Shown: positions 27,372-35,942 of the stretch, one piece after another
Layout of the letters: the number at the start of each line of letters is the position of its first letter
Position numbering within the stretch: the stretch's first letter is position 1
DNA from: Suilimivivens sp964393865
GTDB taxonomy: Bacteria > Bacillota > Clostridia > Lachnospirales > Lachnospiraceae
Assembly (NCBI GenBank): GCA_964393865.1
Contig: CAYMUW010000008.1
Location: 19,433-83,432 of the forward strand
DNA length: 64,000 nucleotides
Direction of reading: 5' to 3'
Program-made: the position numbers and the translations under genes
Notes under the pieces: generated by a model
What the model saw: the letters and a program-made list of their open reading frames with translations, nothing else
Database searches by the model: none
Told to the model about the DNA's origin: nothing

Positions 27372-27707
27372 TTAGACAAAGTAACAGACCCTTTCAATCC
27401 ATCCGCTGATCTTCATATCCTCATTGGTATAATAAACAATGCTCAGTCTTTTCCCGCAAATTTCAATTTTACAGGTCTTTCCCTGCAATAGGATTATCTC
27501 ACTGGTATACTCTATAATTCCTTTATAATTTTCAACAAATGCTTCCGTATTGCCTGTCAGCGTCACAATGGATGCTCCCAGCAGGGAATCCTTGGGAAGC
27601 TTTAACGATTCAACCATCAGCTCGCGCCCCGATATGGTGCGGTTGGCTTCTCTTTCTTTTCTTGTAGCGGCCCAGCCGTCCTTAAATCTGCTCTTTTTCT
27701 TCATCAT
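27372..27707 (-). CDS. yqfC: Sporulation protein YqfC
   Basis: A YabP/YqfC-family protein, 111 residues. The core is LKLPKDSLLGASIVTLTGN, then VENYKGIIEYTSEIILL and a C-terminal beta segment ending KISGWIERVCYFV. In Bacillus the gene is co-transcribed with yqfD under a mother-cell sigma factor. The basic N-terminal tail is some 18 residues longer than usual. No clear ribosome site precedes the ATG at 27707 or the ATG at 27704, so the start is uncertain. Confidence 0.85.
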   Translation of the reverse strand: MMKKKSRFKDGWAATRKEREANRTISGRELMVESLKLPKDSLLGASIVTLTGNTEAFVENYKGIIEYTSEIILLQGKTCKIEICGKRLSIVYYTNEDMKISGWIERVCYFV

Positions 27708-27744
27708 ATCATACTATATGACCAAAAAAGTGCCGCTAGACCAA

Positions 27745-29046
27745 TTATAACACTCCAATAATGACAGAACTCCGTGATACCTTTTCCTTTCCGATATGAT
27801 AAGCATTTTGAAGTCTTTCCTTTGCTGCCTTCAGCTTATCCGCATCATTGGCATACAGGACTGCCAGTTCATCACCGGGCTCTACCATATCTCCCACCTT
27901 CTTTTTTAAAATTATGCCTACTGTCAGGTCAATAACGCTTTCCTTTGTCTCTCTGCCGCCGCCCAGAATAAGGGACGCAATCCCCGCCTCGTCACAGACT
28001 ATTTTCTGTACATATCCGTAATCAGGGGCTACAATTGCCTCCGAAAGGGAAGCCTGTTCAAAAAGCTCCGGTTCATAAACAGGGCTGTCATCCCCGCCCT
28101 GAGCCTTCACGAACTCGGCAAGCTTTAAAAGCGCACTTCCATCCTCTATCACCTTAGTCAGCTTATCTCTTCCTTCCTGTTCGTCCTTAGCCGCACCGCC
28201 TGCTATCAGCATCAGCGAACCAAGAGACAGGCAAAGCTCTGTAAAATCAGCAGGTCCCTGTCCCTTAAGGGTTGCAATCGCCTCCTTGACCTCCAGGATA
28301 TTTCCGATGGCATTGCCAAGAGGCTGATCCATATCGGATACCACCGCCATGGTATTGCGCCCCGCATTCCTGCCAAGCCGCACCATTTCCTGTGCCAGCG
28401 CAAAAGCATCCTCTCTCTTTTTCATAAAGGCGCCGCTTCCCGTCTTTACGTCCAGTACAATAGCATCCGCCCCCGCAGCCAGCTTTTTGCTCATAATGGA
28501 GGATGCAATCAGGGACATATTGTCCACCGTAGCGGTCACATCCCTAAGAGCATAAAGCTTTTTATCGGCAGGAGCCAGCTCCCTGGTCTGTCCCATAATG
28601 GCAATACCGATCTTATTCACATTTTCAACGAATTGGTCAATGGATATCTCCGTCGAAAAGCCGTGAAAGCTTTCCAGCTTGTCAATGGTGCCTCCTGTGT
28701 GGCCCAGTCCTCTTCCGCTCATTTTGGCTATTTTTACCCCACAGGCAGCCACCATGGGCGTTAAAGCCAGAGAAGTCTTATCTCCAACCCCGCCGGTACT
28801 GTGCTTATCCACCTTCACTCCCTGGATCATAGACAAATCAAGCATTTCTCCGCTTTCCGCCATCGCCATGGTGAGATGCAGCGTTTCCTCCTCATCCATT
28901 CCCACAAAATAAATGGCCATCATCATTGCCGACATCTGATAATCGGGAATCTCACCCCTTGTATAGCCGTCAACCATAAAATAGATTTCTTCTTTAGACA
29001 GCTTACCGCCATTGCGCTTTTTCATAATCAGGTCATACATTCTCAT
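27745..29046 (-). CDS. pdp: Pyrimidine-nucleoside phosphorylase
   Basis: Phosphorolysis of uridine, thymidine and deoxyuridine to base plus (deoxy)ribose-1-phosphate in nucleoside salvage. It follows the family closely along its length: MRMYDLIMKKRNGG, VDKHSTGGVGDKTSL (phosphate site), KMSGRGLGHTGGTIDKLES, ALRDVTATVD and SSIMSKKLAAGADAIVLDVK. I chose the ATG at 29046 by homology, with GGGGGAA upstream; the ATG at 29061 is the other option. 433 residues, normal length. No other nucleoside-use genes are adjacent. Confidence 0.95.
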   Translation of the reverse strand: MRMYDLIMKKRNGGKLSKEEIYFMVDGYTRGEIPDYQMSAMMMAIYFVGMDEEETLHLTMAMAESGEMLDLSMIQGVKVDKHSTGGVGDKTSLALTPMVAACGVKIAKMSGRGLGHTGGTIDKLESFHGFSTEISIDQFVENVNKIGIAIMGQTRELAPADKKLYALRDVTATVDNMSLIASSIMSKKLAAGADAIVLDVKTGSGAFMKKREDAFALAQEMVRLGRNAGRNTMAVVSDMDQPLGNAIGNILEVKEAIATLKGQGPADFTELCLSLGSLMLIAGGAAKDEQEGRDKLTKVIEDGSALLKLAEFVKAQGGDDSPVYEPELFEQASLSEAIVAPDYGYVQKIVCDEAGIASLILGGGRETKESVIDLTVGIILKKKVGDMVEPGDELAVLYANDADKLKAAKERLQNAYHIGKEKVSRSSVIIGVL

Positions 29047-29085
29047 TTTCCGTTCCCCCATATTTTCCTATTAACGCCCAAGATA

Positions 29086-29796
29086 CTATCTTCTTTTTAT
29101 CCGGTGTATCTGCGGCTTTAGCGTTATATCAGACACAATCATTCCTTCCCGCTGGCTTAAAACAAATTCCACTGCAGACGCAACCTCCTCCGGTAAAAGA
29201 TAGGATTCTGCCTCGTCCCCTTCTCTAAAATCCGCATTGCGGTAGAGATCGGTTTTGGTCATGTCGGGAAAGATCGTTACCACCTTTACGCCGTATTTTC
29301 GTGTCTCGTCAAACAGACTGTGGGAAAAGCTGGCGAGTCCCGCTTTTGTAGCGCCGTATGCGCATCCGTGAGGATTGGATTCTGTTGCGGTCACAGAGGA
29401 AATATTGATTACATATCCCTCATTTTTCTTCAAATGCCGCAAAAGCTGCTGAGTAAGAATCATGGGTGCCTCCAGATTGGTCCGCACAAGCTCTTTAATC
29501 TTTCCCGGACTTAATTCCTCATGAAGTCCATAATATCCCACCCCCGCATTATTCACCAGAATATGCACCTGATGCATGGATGCAATCTGTTTTACACAAT
29601 CACATAACCGATCCGTATCAAGCAAATCACAGACTATCGGATGAAAGACATTATCCTCCTTAAGCTGCACCTTCTCAAAATTTCTTCCCAGACCGAATAC
29701 CTGATACCCAAGCTCACAAAGCTTCCTGCTGATTGCATAGCCTATACCGGAGGACGCTCCTGTTACAATTGCTGCTTTTTTTGCTACTCTTTCCAC
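29086..29796 (-). CDS. Short-chain dehydrogenase/reductase
   Basis: A classical SDR of 236 residues. The cofactor motif is VTGASSGIGYAIS, then NNAG in ILVNNAGVGYYG, the catalytic Ser in INISSVTA, and YGATK with the catalytic Tyr and Lys. The absence of an acidic residue at the end of the second strand, with Arg in GLGRNFEKV, suggests NADPH use. The substrate is unknown. GTG start at 29796, overlapping the spore photoproduct lyase family gene by 13 bases. Confidence 0.88.
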   Translation of the reverse strand: MERVAKKAAIVTGASSGIGYAISRKLCELGYQVFGLGRNFEKVQLKEDNVFHPIVCDLLDTDRLCDCVKQIASMHQVHILVNNAGVGYYGLHEELSPGKIKELVRTNLEAPMILTQQLLRHLKKNEGYVINISSVTATESNPHGCAYGATKAGLASFSHSLFDETRKYGVKVVTIFPDMTKTDLYRNADFREGDEAESYLLPEEVASAVEFVLSQREGMIVSDITLKPQIHRIKRR

Positions 29797-30803
29797 CTGA
29801 AAATTTTCTCCTTAGAAATCTTTTCCTCTAGTCTCCCTGTCAAAAATGATTCCATCTGTTCCATCAGCTCCTTGGGATAATGATAAAACCCGTCTTCATT
29901 CTGAAAAGGGAACCAAACCACCGCCGAATCCGGCTCCTGCCTTCTCATTTTCTTTAAATAGTCCTGAGAAATCCGAAAGCTTCCCACGCTTACATCCACG
30001 ATTTTTTCCAAATCAATGGTATCATATACCTGCCTTAGCATTTCTTCATAATATTGCTTCCACCCCGGCAAATAGATCATGGGATCAAAGCAAAGCCGCA
30101 CTGGAATGCCCCTCTTCACCATCTCTGCCGCACAGGAAAGACGCTCTTTAAGCGCCGGAGTCTGATGCTCACAGGCATCAATAACAGCCTGCGGTGACAG
30201 AGTAAAGGCATAGATCGCTCCGGGAACCGGTCTGGCATTCCGGGCATACAGCTTATTTGCACATTTGGTTCGTATCTCTATTTTCAAATTCTCATGCTTC
30301 TCCGTAAAAGCACACCATTTTTCTGCATATCCGATGATCTGCTCCAATGCCAGCAAATCCGTATCATAAGAAACGCACAGATACATGGGATGAGATTTCA
30401 GCATCTCCTCCACCCGGGCAAAAACATCCTCCAGATTTGCAAATATCACAATATTTGCAGACGGATACATCCCTTTTAAATAGCAGTATTCACAGTCAAA
30501 AACACAGTTCATCATGCAGGAGGTATAGTAAAAATGGTCATTTCCAAAGCTCTGACATACCGGCGCTCCTTCATAGATCAGCGTTCCCTGCTTGGCAGCC
30601 AAAATCAGGTTCTGGGAACAGTGCTGAAACGTAAAGCTTTGTTTACTTCGGCAAAATATATCCTTATAATGACCGATCTCAATCACCTTTGCCGTCGGAA
30701 ATTTAGACAAAATCTCCTGTGTGCGAGGGAGCCTGCGAACAGACTCCTCCACATAAATATGTGAAAAAAACGCATTAAAATAATCTTCCTTTAAGCTCTT
30801 CAA
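29784..30803 (-). CDS. Spore photoproduct lyase family radical SAM protein
   Basis: 339 residues. The radical-SAM cluster motif is Cys100-Cys104-Cys107 (CVFDCEYCYL), spaced CxxxCxxC as in spore photoproduct lyase. Cys143 in YLCVSYDTD aligns by eye with the hydrogen-donor cysteine of that enzyme. Such enzymes repair the thymine dimer specific to UV-irradiated spores, using SAM and a 4Fe-4S cluster. The start is a TTG at 30803 with AAGGA about 10 bases upstream, inside the end of the nucleosidase gene (29-base overlap). The context of sporulation genes fits. A related SPL-like protein of other function cannot be excluded. Confidence 0.78.
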   Translation of the reverse strand: MKSLKEDYFNAFFSHIYVEESVRRLPRTQEILSKFPTAKVIEIGHYKDIFCRSKQSFTFQHCSQNLILAAKQGTLIYEGAPVCQSFGNDHFYYTSCMMNCVFDCEYCYLKGMYPSANIVIFANLEDVFARVEEMLKSHPMYLCVSYDTDLLALEQIIGYAEKWCAFTEKHENLKIEIRTKCANKLYARNARPVPGAIYAFTLSPQAVIDACEHQTPALKERLSCAAEMVKRGIPVRLCFDPMIYLPGWKQYYEEMLRQVYDTIDLEKIVDVSVGSFRISQDYLKKMRRQEPDSAVVWFPFQNEDGFYHYPKELMEQMESFLTGRLEEKISKEKIFRWKE

Positions 30804-31635
30804 AACGCAGTTTTCCTTCTCTTTTATCCTTACACGGGAAAAGCCCTTCCCGGTACATCTCTTGTATCACGGAAACATAATCCGTTCCTGACAGCTCCAT
30901 GTAACGGATATGCTGCTTTAGCATATCCCGCATAACCTTAGAGCAGTGCATATCCGTGCAAAGCTTTTCCAGCATAACTTCTTTTTCCGTCCATAAGCAG
31001 TTTTCATTCCACGTATCTTGGCACAATATTTCAGGAAGCTGCTTCACCAAATCAAACAGCTCATCCTGACAGGCTTCCATTAACTGCTCAACCTGTTTCG
31101 CCGAAACCTCTTTTGCCCCTCCGCTGTCAGACACTATTTTCAGAAACACCATTTGATGAGGGCCAAAATAATAGGAACCTGCCTGATAAATTGCTGCCGC
31201 TTCCATATCATAAAGATTTCCACCGGAAAACGCCAATGGCGCTTCTGCACCGTCTTTCTCTCTGTTCCAGGGCCGCATTCCTGTCACCACAGCCTCTTCA
31301 TCAAAATTATGAGAATATAAAATATCGGGATAAAATGTTTTTCCCGTTGCCTGTTCCGTCAATTTATTACACACAAAAACCCCGGCAGTTCCCGATCTGT
31401 GGGCACAGGTTCCGATATTAAGGAGCATATCTTCCTCCTTCGGCTTGTATTCTGCACATGCACTGCCCACCGCAGCGGCTGCGGCAATTTCACCGATACC
31501 GGTAATGATAAGCCGGATACCTGCCCTCTCACTGTAAAATTCCTGAAAACGCGTGTTTTTCGGATTTTTTTCCAGATGAAAATGTCTGATAAAAACATGT
31601 GCTTCACAATATAAAGCGGTAAATATATAAATCAT
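30775..31635 (-). CDS. MTA/SAH nucleosidase-like phosphorylase-fold protein
   Basis: 286 residues. The first 190 have the nucleoside phosphorylase fold: an early Glu in YCEAHVF, GIGEIAAAAAVGSAC, NIGTCAH, the purine/ribose-site YDMEAAAIY (Glu145) and an Asp/Ser pair in KIVSDSGG. This resembles 5'-methylthioadenosine/S-adenosylhomocysteine nucleosidases. About 95 further residues form a helical C-terminal extension not found in plain nucleosidases. It overlaps the SPL-type gene by 29 bases. One idea is removal of 5'-deoxyadenosine or related products of the radical SAM partner, which is inference. Confidence 0.72.
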   Translation of the reverse strand: MIYIFTALYCEAHVFIRHFHLEKNPKNTRFQEFYSERAGIRLIITGIGEIAAAAAVGSACAEYKPKEEDMLLNIGTCAHRSGTAGVFVCNKLTEQATGKTFYPDILYSHNFDEEAVVTGMRPWNREKDGAEAPLAFSGGNLYDMEAAAIYQAGSYYFGPHQMVFLKIVSDSGGAKEVSAKQVEQLMEACQDELFDLVKQLPEILCQDTWNENCLWTEKEVMLEKLCTDMHCSKVMRDMLKQHIRYMELSGTDYVSVIQEMYREGLFPCKDKREGKLRFEELKGRLF

Positions 31636-31699
31636 CTATGTGTCCGTTTCTTTCCCATTATATTTAAGGCACTTTCTAACCAATCCTCACCTTTCGCCC

Positions 31700-32179
31700 T
31701 TACTTATGATACGGCTCACCCATACTGATCCGATACCCTCTGTATATTTGCTCCAAAAGAATTACGCGCATCAGCTGATGCGGAAAGGTCATATTGGAAA
31801 AGCTAACAGCCTCATCTGCGGCTTTTGACACACTTTGATGCAGTCCCAATGAACCGCCGATTACAAATTGAATATGGCTTTTCCCCTGAACGCCCAACTC
31901 ATTTATTTTTCTTGCAAAGGAAATGGAATCCGGCTGCTTTCCTTCAATTTCCAGAGTAAAAATATAAGCATCCTCTTTCAGATGCTTTAAAATTCCGGCA
32001 GCCTCCTTTTCTTTGATTTGCTCTTCCTCCGCCGGACTTGCATGATCAGGAGTCTTTTCATCCTGCACCTCTATAATCTCAAGTCTGCAATATCTGGAAA
32101 GCCGCTTCTCAAATTCGGAAACTGCCCTTCTATAAAAATCCTCTTTTATTTTTCCAACACAGATAAGGGTAATCTTCAC
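31700..32179 (-). CDS. rlmH: 23S rRNA (pseudouridine-1915-N3)-methyltransferase
   Basis: A SPOUT-class methyltransferase that methylates pseudouridine-1915 in helix 69 on assembled 70S ribosomes. The 159 residues are exactly family size. Visible are the N-terminal MKITLICVGKIKE, FVIGGSLGLHQSV for SAM binding in the trefoil knot, and the C-terminal LPHQLMRVILLEQIYRG-type block ending with GEPYHK. It is three bases downstream of the zinc-ribbon membrane gene. Confidence 0.95.
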   Translation of the reverse strand: MKITLICVGKIKEDFYRRAVSEFEKRLSRYCRLEIIEVQDEKTPDHASPAEEEQIKEKEAAGILKHLKEDAYIFTLEIEGKQPDSISFARKINELGVQGKSHIQFVIGGSLGLHQSVSKAADEAVSFSNMTFPHQLMRVILLEQIYRGYRISMGEPYHK

Positions 32180-32182
32180 GAT

Positions 32183-32929
32183 TTATTCTTCTCCGTCCTC
32201 AAATATTTCGGGATAAACCTCTTCTATCAGCCTGTCCAGATATGCCTCATCAAGGTTCATAAACTGCTTGCTAATAGCTTTTTTCATATAATCAATACGC
32301 TGAAAATACTTAAGCTCCAAGGGCTCTTCCGAAAGCTCTAATGCTGCATCAATGCTTTCCTCATAAAGATTTTCCACACACCATTTTTTAATTTCTGTTG
32401 TCAGATTGTTTTCCTTGTATGCCTTTCTCTTTAAAATTTTAGAATTGCGGAGAGAAACAATTCCTATAATGATAAACAGGATAAAAAGTACGCCCATAAC
32501 TTCTGTAACAATATACTTATTGGTAACAGACATATTAATGTCAATCACTCCCACAAAGAACAGAATGATTACTATAAGGCCCAATCCCCCCACAGCCAAA
32601 AGCGTATAAGCCGAAGTTCTGTTTTCTTCCGCTCTTTCTTCATTGTTCATGTATACGCCCTGATAGGATGGTGCCGGTTCCTCTTCGTCAAAAGCAAAGC
32701 CTTCCAACTCATCCGCATTCATAAGTTCCTCGGGAATGTCACCGTTTTCAACCATGGCCTGTGCCGCTGCCATAATCATTTCCTCTGAAACATCTTCCGC
32801 CAGATAAGCCTCCATATCCCCCTGCGCATTCTTTTCCTCAACAAGCTCGTCCACAAGCTCACATCCGCAATCTGCGCAGACGGTTATTCCCGCTCTATAC
32901 TCGCACTTACATTTAGGACACCATGCCAT
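32183..32929 (-). CDS. Zinc-ribbon membrane protein
   Basis: 248 residues. The N-terminal zinc ribbon has CPKC at 4-7 and CADC at 18-21. An acidic linker (about 27-85) leads to two spans (about 108-132 and 140-162), and a helical, acidic cytosolic tail follows. The topology suggests that both the ribbon and the tail face the cytoplasm. The family is seen in Lachnospiraceae with no known role. AAAGGAGG precedes the ATG. It shares the operon with rlmH and the MORN protein. Confidence 0.7.
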   Translation of the reverse strand: MAWCPKCKCEYRAGITVCADCGCELVDELVEEKNAQGDMEAYLAEDVSEEMIMAAAQAMVENGDIPEELMNADELEGFAFDEEEPAPSYQGVYMNNEERAEENRTSAYTLLAVGGLGLIVIILFFVGVIDINMSVTNKYIVTEVMGVLFILFIIIGIVSLRNSKILKRKAYKENNLTTEIKKWCVENLYEESIDAALELSEEPLELKYFQRIDYMKKAISKQFMNLDEAYLDRLIEEVYPEIFEDGEE

Positions 32930-32988
32930 ACTCCATACCTCCTTTATACCCTAAGTTCTATTTTACTACGGATTGGCATGTGTTTCCA

Positions 32989-34044
32989 CTAATTTTTATT
33001 TTGTTTGGAGATCAGGCACGGTACGCCGATATTTTTATTCTCCTTGGGCAGCATCCAAAAATAATTATTGCTGTCCTTAACTGATACATAGACAGGCCCT
33101 CTTCCCACACTGTCCCTTTTATCACTTAAGAAAGACCATGAACCATTTTCGGCAGAAGCATTCCACTCCTTATAATTCTCATTGGCATCCGTACTGGTCA
33201 TATAAAACTCACCGTCTATAAGCCCGGCCGAGTAACTTCCAATTAAATTAGTACAATAAATCATATTATCCTGGAACAGCGTGGTATCGTAATCATAGTG
33301 CTCCGAGCCTTCTCCGTCCGGCAGATCATTGGCCCAGGAACCGGTGTACTGATGATACAAATATAAATCGCTCTTATTGGCGGTGTTGTGAATATGATAA
33401 TGAATCCAGGTTCCGTTTCCGCTTCTTAAACCGTTCTTCCATTCTCCGTAATAATATTGGTTATCTGCATATACCGCAATTCCCGTTCCATCCGGCAGCC
33501 CCGCAGCATTCTTATCACCATAATAGTAAAAATCGCTGCTGTCTCTAAGCTTCCATGACATAGCCTTAAACCGATCCAGATTAGCCAGATCATCCAAAGC
33601 CTTTTGATTATTATCTGCCCAATAGGTCATCATTTCCTTTAACTGTTCGTCCTTGTCAAAGGAAATCTTACTGTAATCAACCTTATCCGTATCCATAATC
33701 TGCTGATAGGGTGTGGGACTGGGTGCTTCTGCCTGCGAAGAATCCTCCTCCTTTGAGTCACTGCTTTCTTCTTGGCCCGCCTTTTCATCCGTATCCGATT
33801 CCTCATCATCCTTACCGGAAGTTTCGCTGACAGAATCGCTGTTTGACGGCATGGCATCATCCGCATAATCCATAATGCTCTGCTGTAAGTCATCCTCCTT
33901 GGGTGTGTCCTTCTTATTACTGTTCACAATCAGGGTGATTGCAAGAATAATAACAATTAAAACCACCGGTATTACACTGACCAGTATCTTGGCCTTATCC
34001 ATGTTTTGAATCTCGGTTTTGTCTTCGTCAAAAAGCTTTTTCAT
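32989..34044 (-). CDS. MORN-repeat membrane-anchored protein
   Basis: 351 residues. A short cytosolic N-terminus and one span at about 20-42 are followed by a highly acidic Ser/Glu/Asp linker (about 45-110) ending in a Pro-rich bit. The C-terminal part has MORN-like repeats: YYYGEWKNGLRSGNGTW, YTGSWANDLPDGEG and IGSYSAGLIDGEF (about 185-290). MORN repeats often bind lipids or assemble proteins at membranes. As built, the repeat domain should be outside the cell. The function is unknown. It is downstream of the A/B-barrel gene by 25 bases. Confidence 0.72.
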   Translation of the reverse strand: MKKLFDEDKTEIQNMDKAKILVSVIPVVLIVIILAITLIVNSNKKDTPKEDDLQQSIMDYADDAMPSNSDSVSETSGKDDEESDTDEKAGQEESSDSKEEDSSQAEAPSPTPYQQIMDTDKVDYSKISFDKDEQLKEMMTYWADNNQKALDDLANLDRFKAMSWKLRDSSDFYYYGDKNAAGLPDGTGIAVYADNQYYYGEWKNGLRSGNGTWIHYHIHNTANKSDLYLYHQYTGSWANDLPDGEGSEHYDYDTTLFQDNMIYCTNLIGSYSAGLIDGEFYMTSTDANENYKEWNASAENGSWSFLSDKRDSVGRGPVYVSVKDSNNYFWMLPKENKNIGVPCLISKQNKN

Positions 34045-34069
34045 AGTTTCCTCTCATTCTTCTGCTTCA

Positions 34070-34369
34070 TCATTCCTCATAATCGATGCAGCTTCTGTTA
34101 CATGTCACGCTGCGGACATATTTTCCCGCCTCAACATGTGCCGGAGATACCTGATATGCTTCCAGAGCTGCCGCATCAACAAAGCCGGAGATCAGGGCAA
34201 TATCTCTATTACTGGAAGCCATTTCGTTAATAACCACCTTAAGAGAAATTACTCCGCTTACCGTTTCAGCTACCGCTTCCAGCTTTTCCTTAATCGTAAG
34301 CGCTGCTTCCCTTTTTTCTTCCTCCGTTAAATTTTCATTTAAATTCCAAAGTACAATATGATGAACCAT
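34070..34369 (-). CDS. Dabb-family (stress-responsive A/B barrel) protein
   Basis: 99 residues with the dimeric alpha/beta-barrel domain. It opens MVHHIVLWNLNENLTEEEK and includes KVVINEMASSNRDIALISGFVDAAALEAYQVSPAH, written here only as the motif order: beta strand, NRDIAL, then the YQVSPAH helix. Dabb proteins range from plant stress proteins to bacterial enzymes, and no substrate can be assigned. The ATG at 34369 has GGAAAGG upstream; the longer frame from 34396 is not supported. It is the first gene of the transcript that continues to the MORN protein and rlmH. Confidence 0.82.
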   Translation of the reverse strand: MVHHIVLWNLNENLTEEEKREAALTIKEKLEAVAETVSGVISLKVVINEMASSNRDIALISGFVDAAALEAYQVSPAHVEAGKYVRSVTCNRSCIDYEE

Positions 34370-34489
34370 TTTCTTTCCTTTCCCTTTACTATACACCGCA
34401 ACTTTTAAATTACGGCTAAAGAATTATTAATATTTTCTTAGTTTCAAGCGTTGTCCATTGACTATCAATAATTGAAAGCCTATGAAATA

Positions 34490-34510
34490 TGCCGGAACGT
34501 TGTTCCGGCA
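34490..34510. terminator. Hairpin terminator downstream of nfnB
   Basis: A perfect 9-bp inverted repeat, TGCCGGAAC / GTTCCGGCA, with a 3-base loop, 26 bases beyond the nfnB stop on the minus strand. The trailing ATATTTC is only weakly U-rich, so termination may be partial. Confidence 0.5.
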
Positions 34511-34535
34511 CGTTTCCATATAATAACCAATCCGT

Positions 34536-35921
34536 TTACTTATTTTTCAGATACTCATCAATGCCTTTTGCGCCTGCACGTCCGGCACCCATGGCAAGAA
34601 TAACGGTTGCTGCACCTGTCACCGCATCACCACCGGCATAAACGCCTTCCTTGGTTGTCTTTCCGAATTCCTCATCGGCAACAATACATTTCCACTTATT
34701 GACCTCAAGACCTTCAGTGGTGGAAGAAATCAGCGGATTGGGGGATGTTCCCAGCGACATGATCACAGTATCAACATTAATGACAAATTCCGAACCGGGA
34801 ATCTCCACCGGACGTCTTCTTCCTGATGCGTCAGGCTCTCCAAGCTCCATCTTAATGCATTTCATGCCGCATACCCAGCCCTTTTCGTCCTCAAGGATTT
34901 CCACAGGATTGGTAAGAAGATCAAAAATAATGCCCTCCTCCTTTGCATGATGAACCTCCTCCACACGGGCAGGAAGCTCTTCCTCGCTTCTTCTGTAAAC
35001 GATATGAACCTCAGCGCCAAGTCTTAAAGCAGTTCTTGCCGCATCCATTGCCACATTACCGCCGCCTACTACAGCTGCCTTTTGTCCTCTCATAATCGGC
35101 GTATTGGAATTTTCGTCAAATGCTTTCATCAAATTGCTTCTGGTTAAATATTCATTGGCTGAGAACACACCGTTTGCCTGCTCTCCGGGGATACCCATAA
35201 ACTTGGGAAGACCAGCACCGGAGCCGATAAACACTGCATCAAAGCCTTCCTCACCGATCAGCTCATCGATTGTGACAGCCTTTCCGACCACCACGTTGGT
35301 CTCAATTTTAACGCCCAAAGCCTTTACATTCTCAATTTCCTTTGCAACAACCTTGGTCTTGGGGAGACGAAACTCAGGAATACCGTACACCAGAACACCG
35401 CCGGGCTCATGCAGCGCTTCAAAGATGGTTACATCATAGCCCATTTTTGCCAAATCCCCTGCACAGGTAAGGCCGGCAGGACCGGAACCGATTACGGCTA
35501 CCTTTTTGCCGTTCTTTTTCTCCGCTCCCTGAGGTTTAATGCCGTTCTCGCTTGCCCAATCGGCTACGAAACGCTCCAGTTTACCGATGGAAATAGGCTC
35601 ACCCTTAATTCCTCTGATACATTTTCCCTCACACTGGCTTTCCTGCGGGCAGACACGTCCGCATACTGCCGGAAGTGCGGAAGACTCGCTGATAATCTGA
35701 TAAGCAGCCTCCACTTCTCCTTCTTTCACCTTCTCGATAAATCCGGGAATATTGATGGATACCGGACAGCCCTTAATGCACTGCGCATTTTTGCAGTTAA
35801 TACATCTGGCTGCCTCCTCCATTGCTTCTTCTTTATTATAACCAAGACATACCTCTTCAAAATTGGCTGCCCGTACTTTTGCATCCTGTTCCCTTACAGG
35901 AACCTTCTTTAAAACGTCCAT
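34536..35921 (-). CDS. nfnB: NADH-dependent ferredoxin:NADP+ oxidoreductase, large subunit (NfnB)
   Basis: 461 residues of the glutamate-synthase-small-subunit type. The N-terminal Fe-S domain has ARCINCKNAQCIKGCPV and CGRVCPQESQCEGKC. The FAD site is IGSGPAGLTCAGDLA, and the NADPH-type fold AAVVGGGNVAMDAART sits near residue 290. Alone it could be called gltA, but the adjacent nfnA-like partner and the absence of the glutamate synthase large subunit point to NfnAB. That complex bifurcates electrons between NADPH, NAD+ and ferredoxin in clostridia and acetogens. It begins 21 bases after nfnA. A hairpin follows the stop. Confidence 0.85.
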   Translation of the reverse strand: MDVLKKVPVREQDAKVRAANFEEVCLGYNKEEAMEEAARCINCKNAQCIKGCPVSINIPGFIEKVKEGEVEAAYQIISESSALPAVCGRVCPQESQCEGKCIRGIKGEPISIGKLERFVADWASENGIKPQGAEKKNGKKVAVIGSGPAGLTCAGDLAKMGYDVTIFEALHEPGGVLVYGIPEFRLPKTKVVAKEIENVKALGVKIETNVVVGKAVTIDELIGEEGFDAVFIGSGAGLPKFMGIPGEQANGVFSANEYLTRSNLMKAFDENSNTPIMRGQKAAVVGGGNVAMDAARTALRLGAEVHIVYRRSEEELPARVEEVHHAKEEGIIFDLLTNPVEILEDEKGWVCGMKCIKMELGEPDASGRRRPVEIPGSEFVINVDTVIMSLGTSPNPLISSTTEGLEVNKWKCIVADEEFGKTTKEGVYAGGDAVTGAATVILAMGAGRAGAKGIDEYLKNK

Positions 35922-35942
35922 TATTACTAATCCGCTCCCTTC

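Noticed and set aside
25034..30803. Three gene overlaps of exactly 29 bases (leuB/GT-C-like gene at 5089-5117, phoH/HD protein at 25034-25062, nucleosidase/SPL at 30775-30803)
   Set aside because: The overlapping sequences are not related and have different start codons (GTG, ATG, TTG). The equal length looks like chance.
34536..35921. Glutamate synthase small subunit (GltD)
   Set aside because: No large subunit is nearby and an NfnA-like partner is directly upstream, so NfnB fits better.
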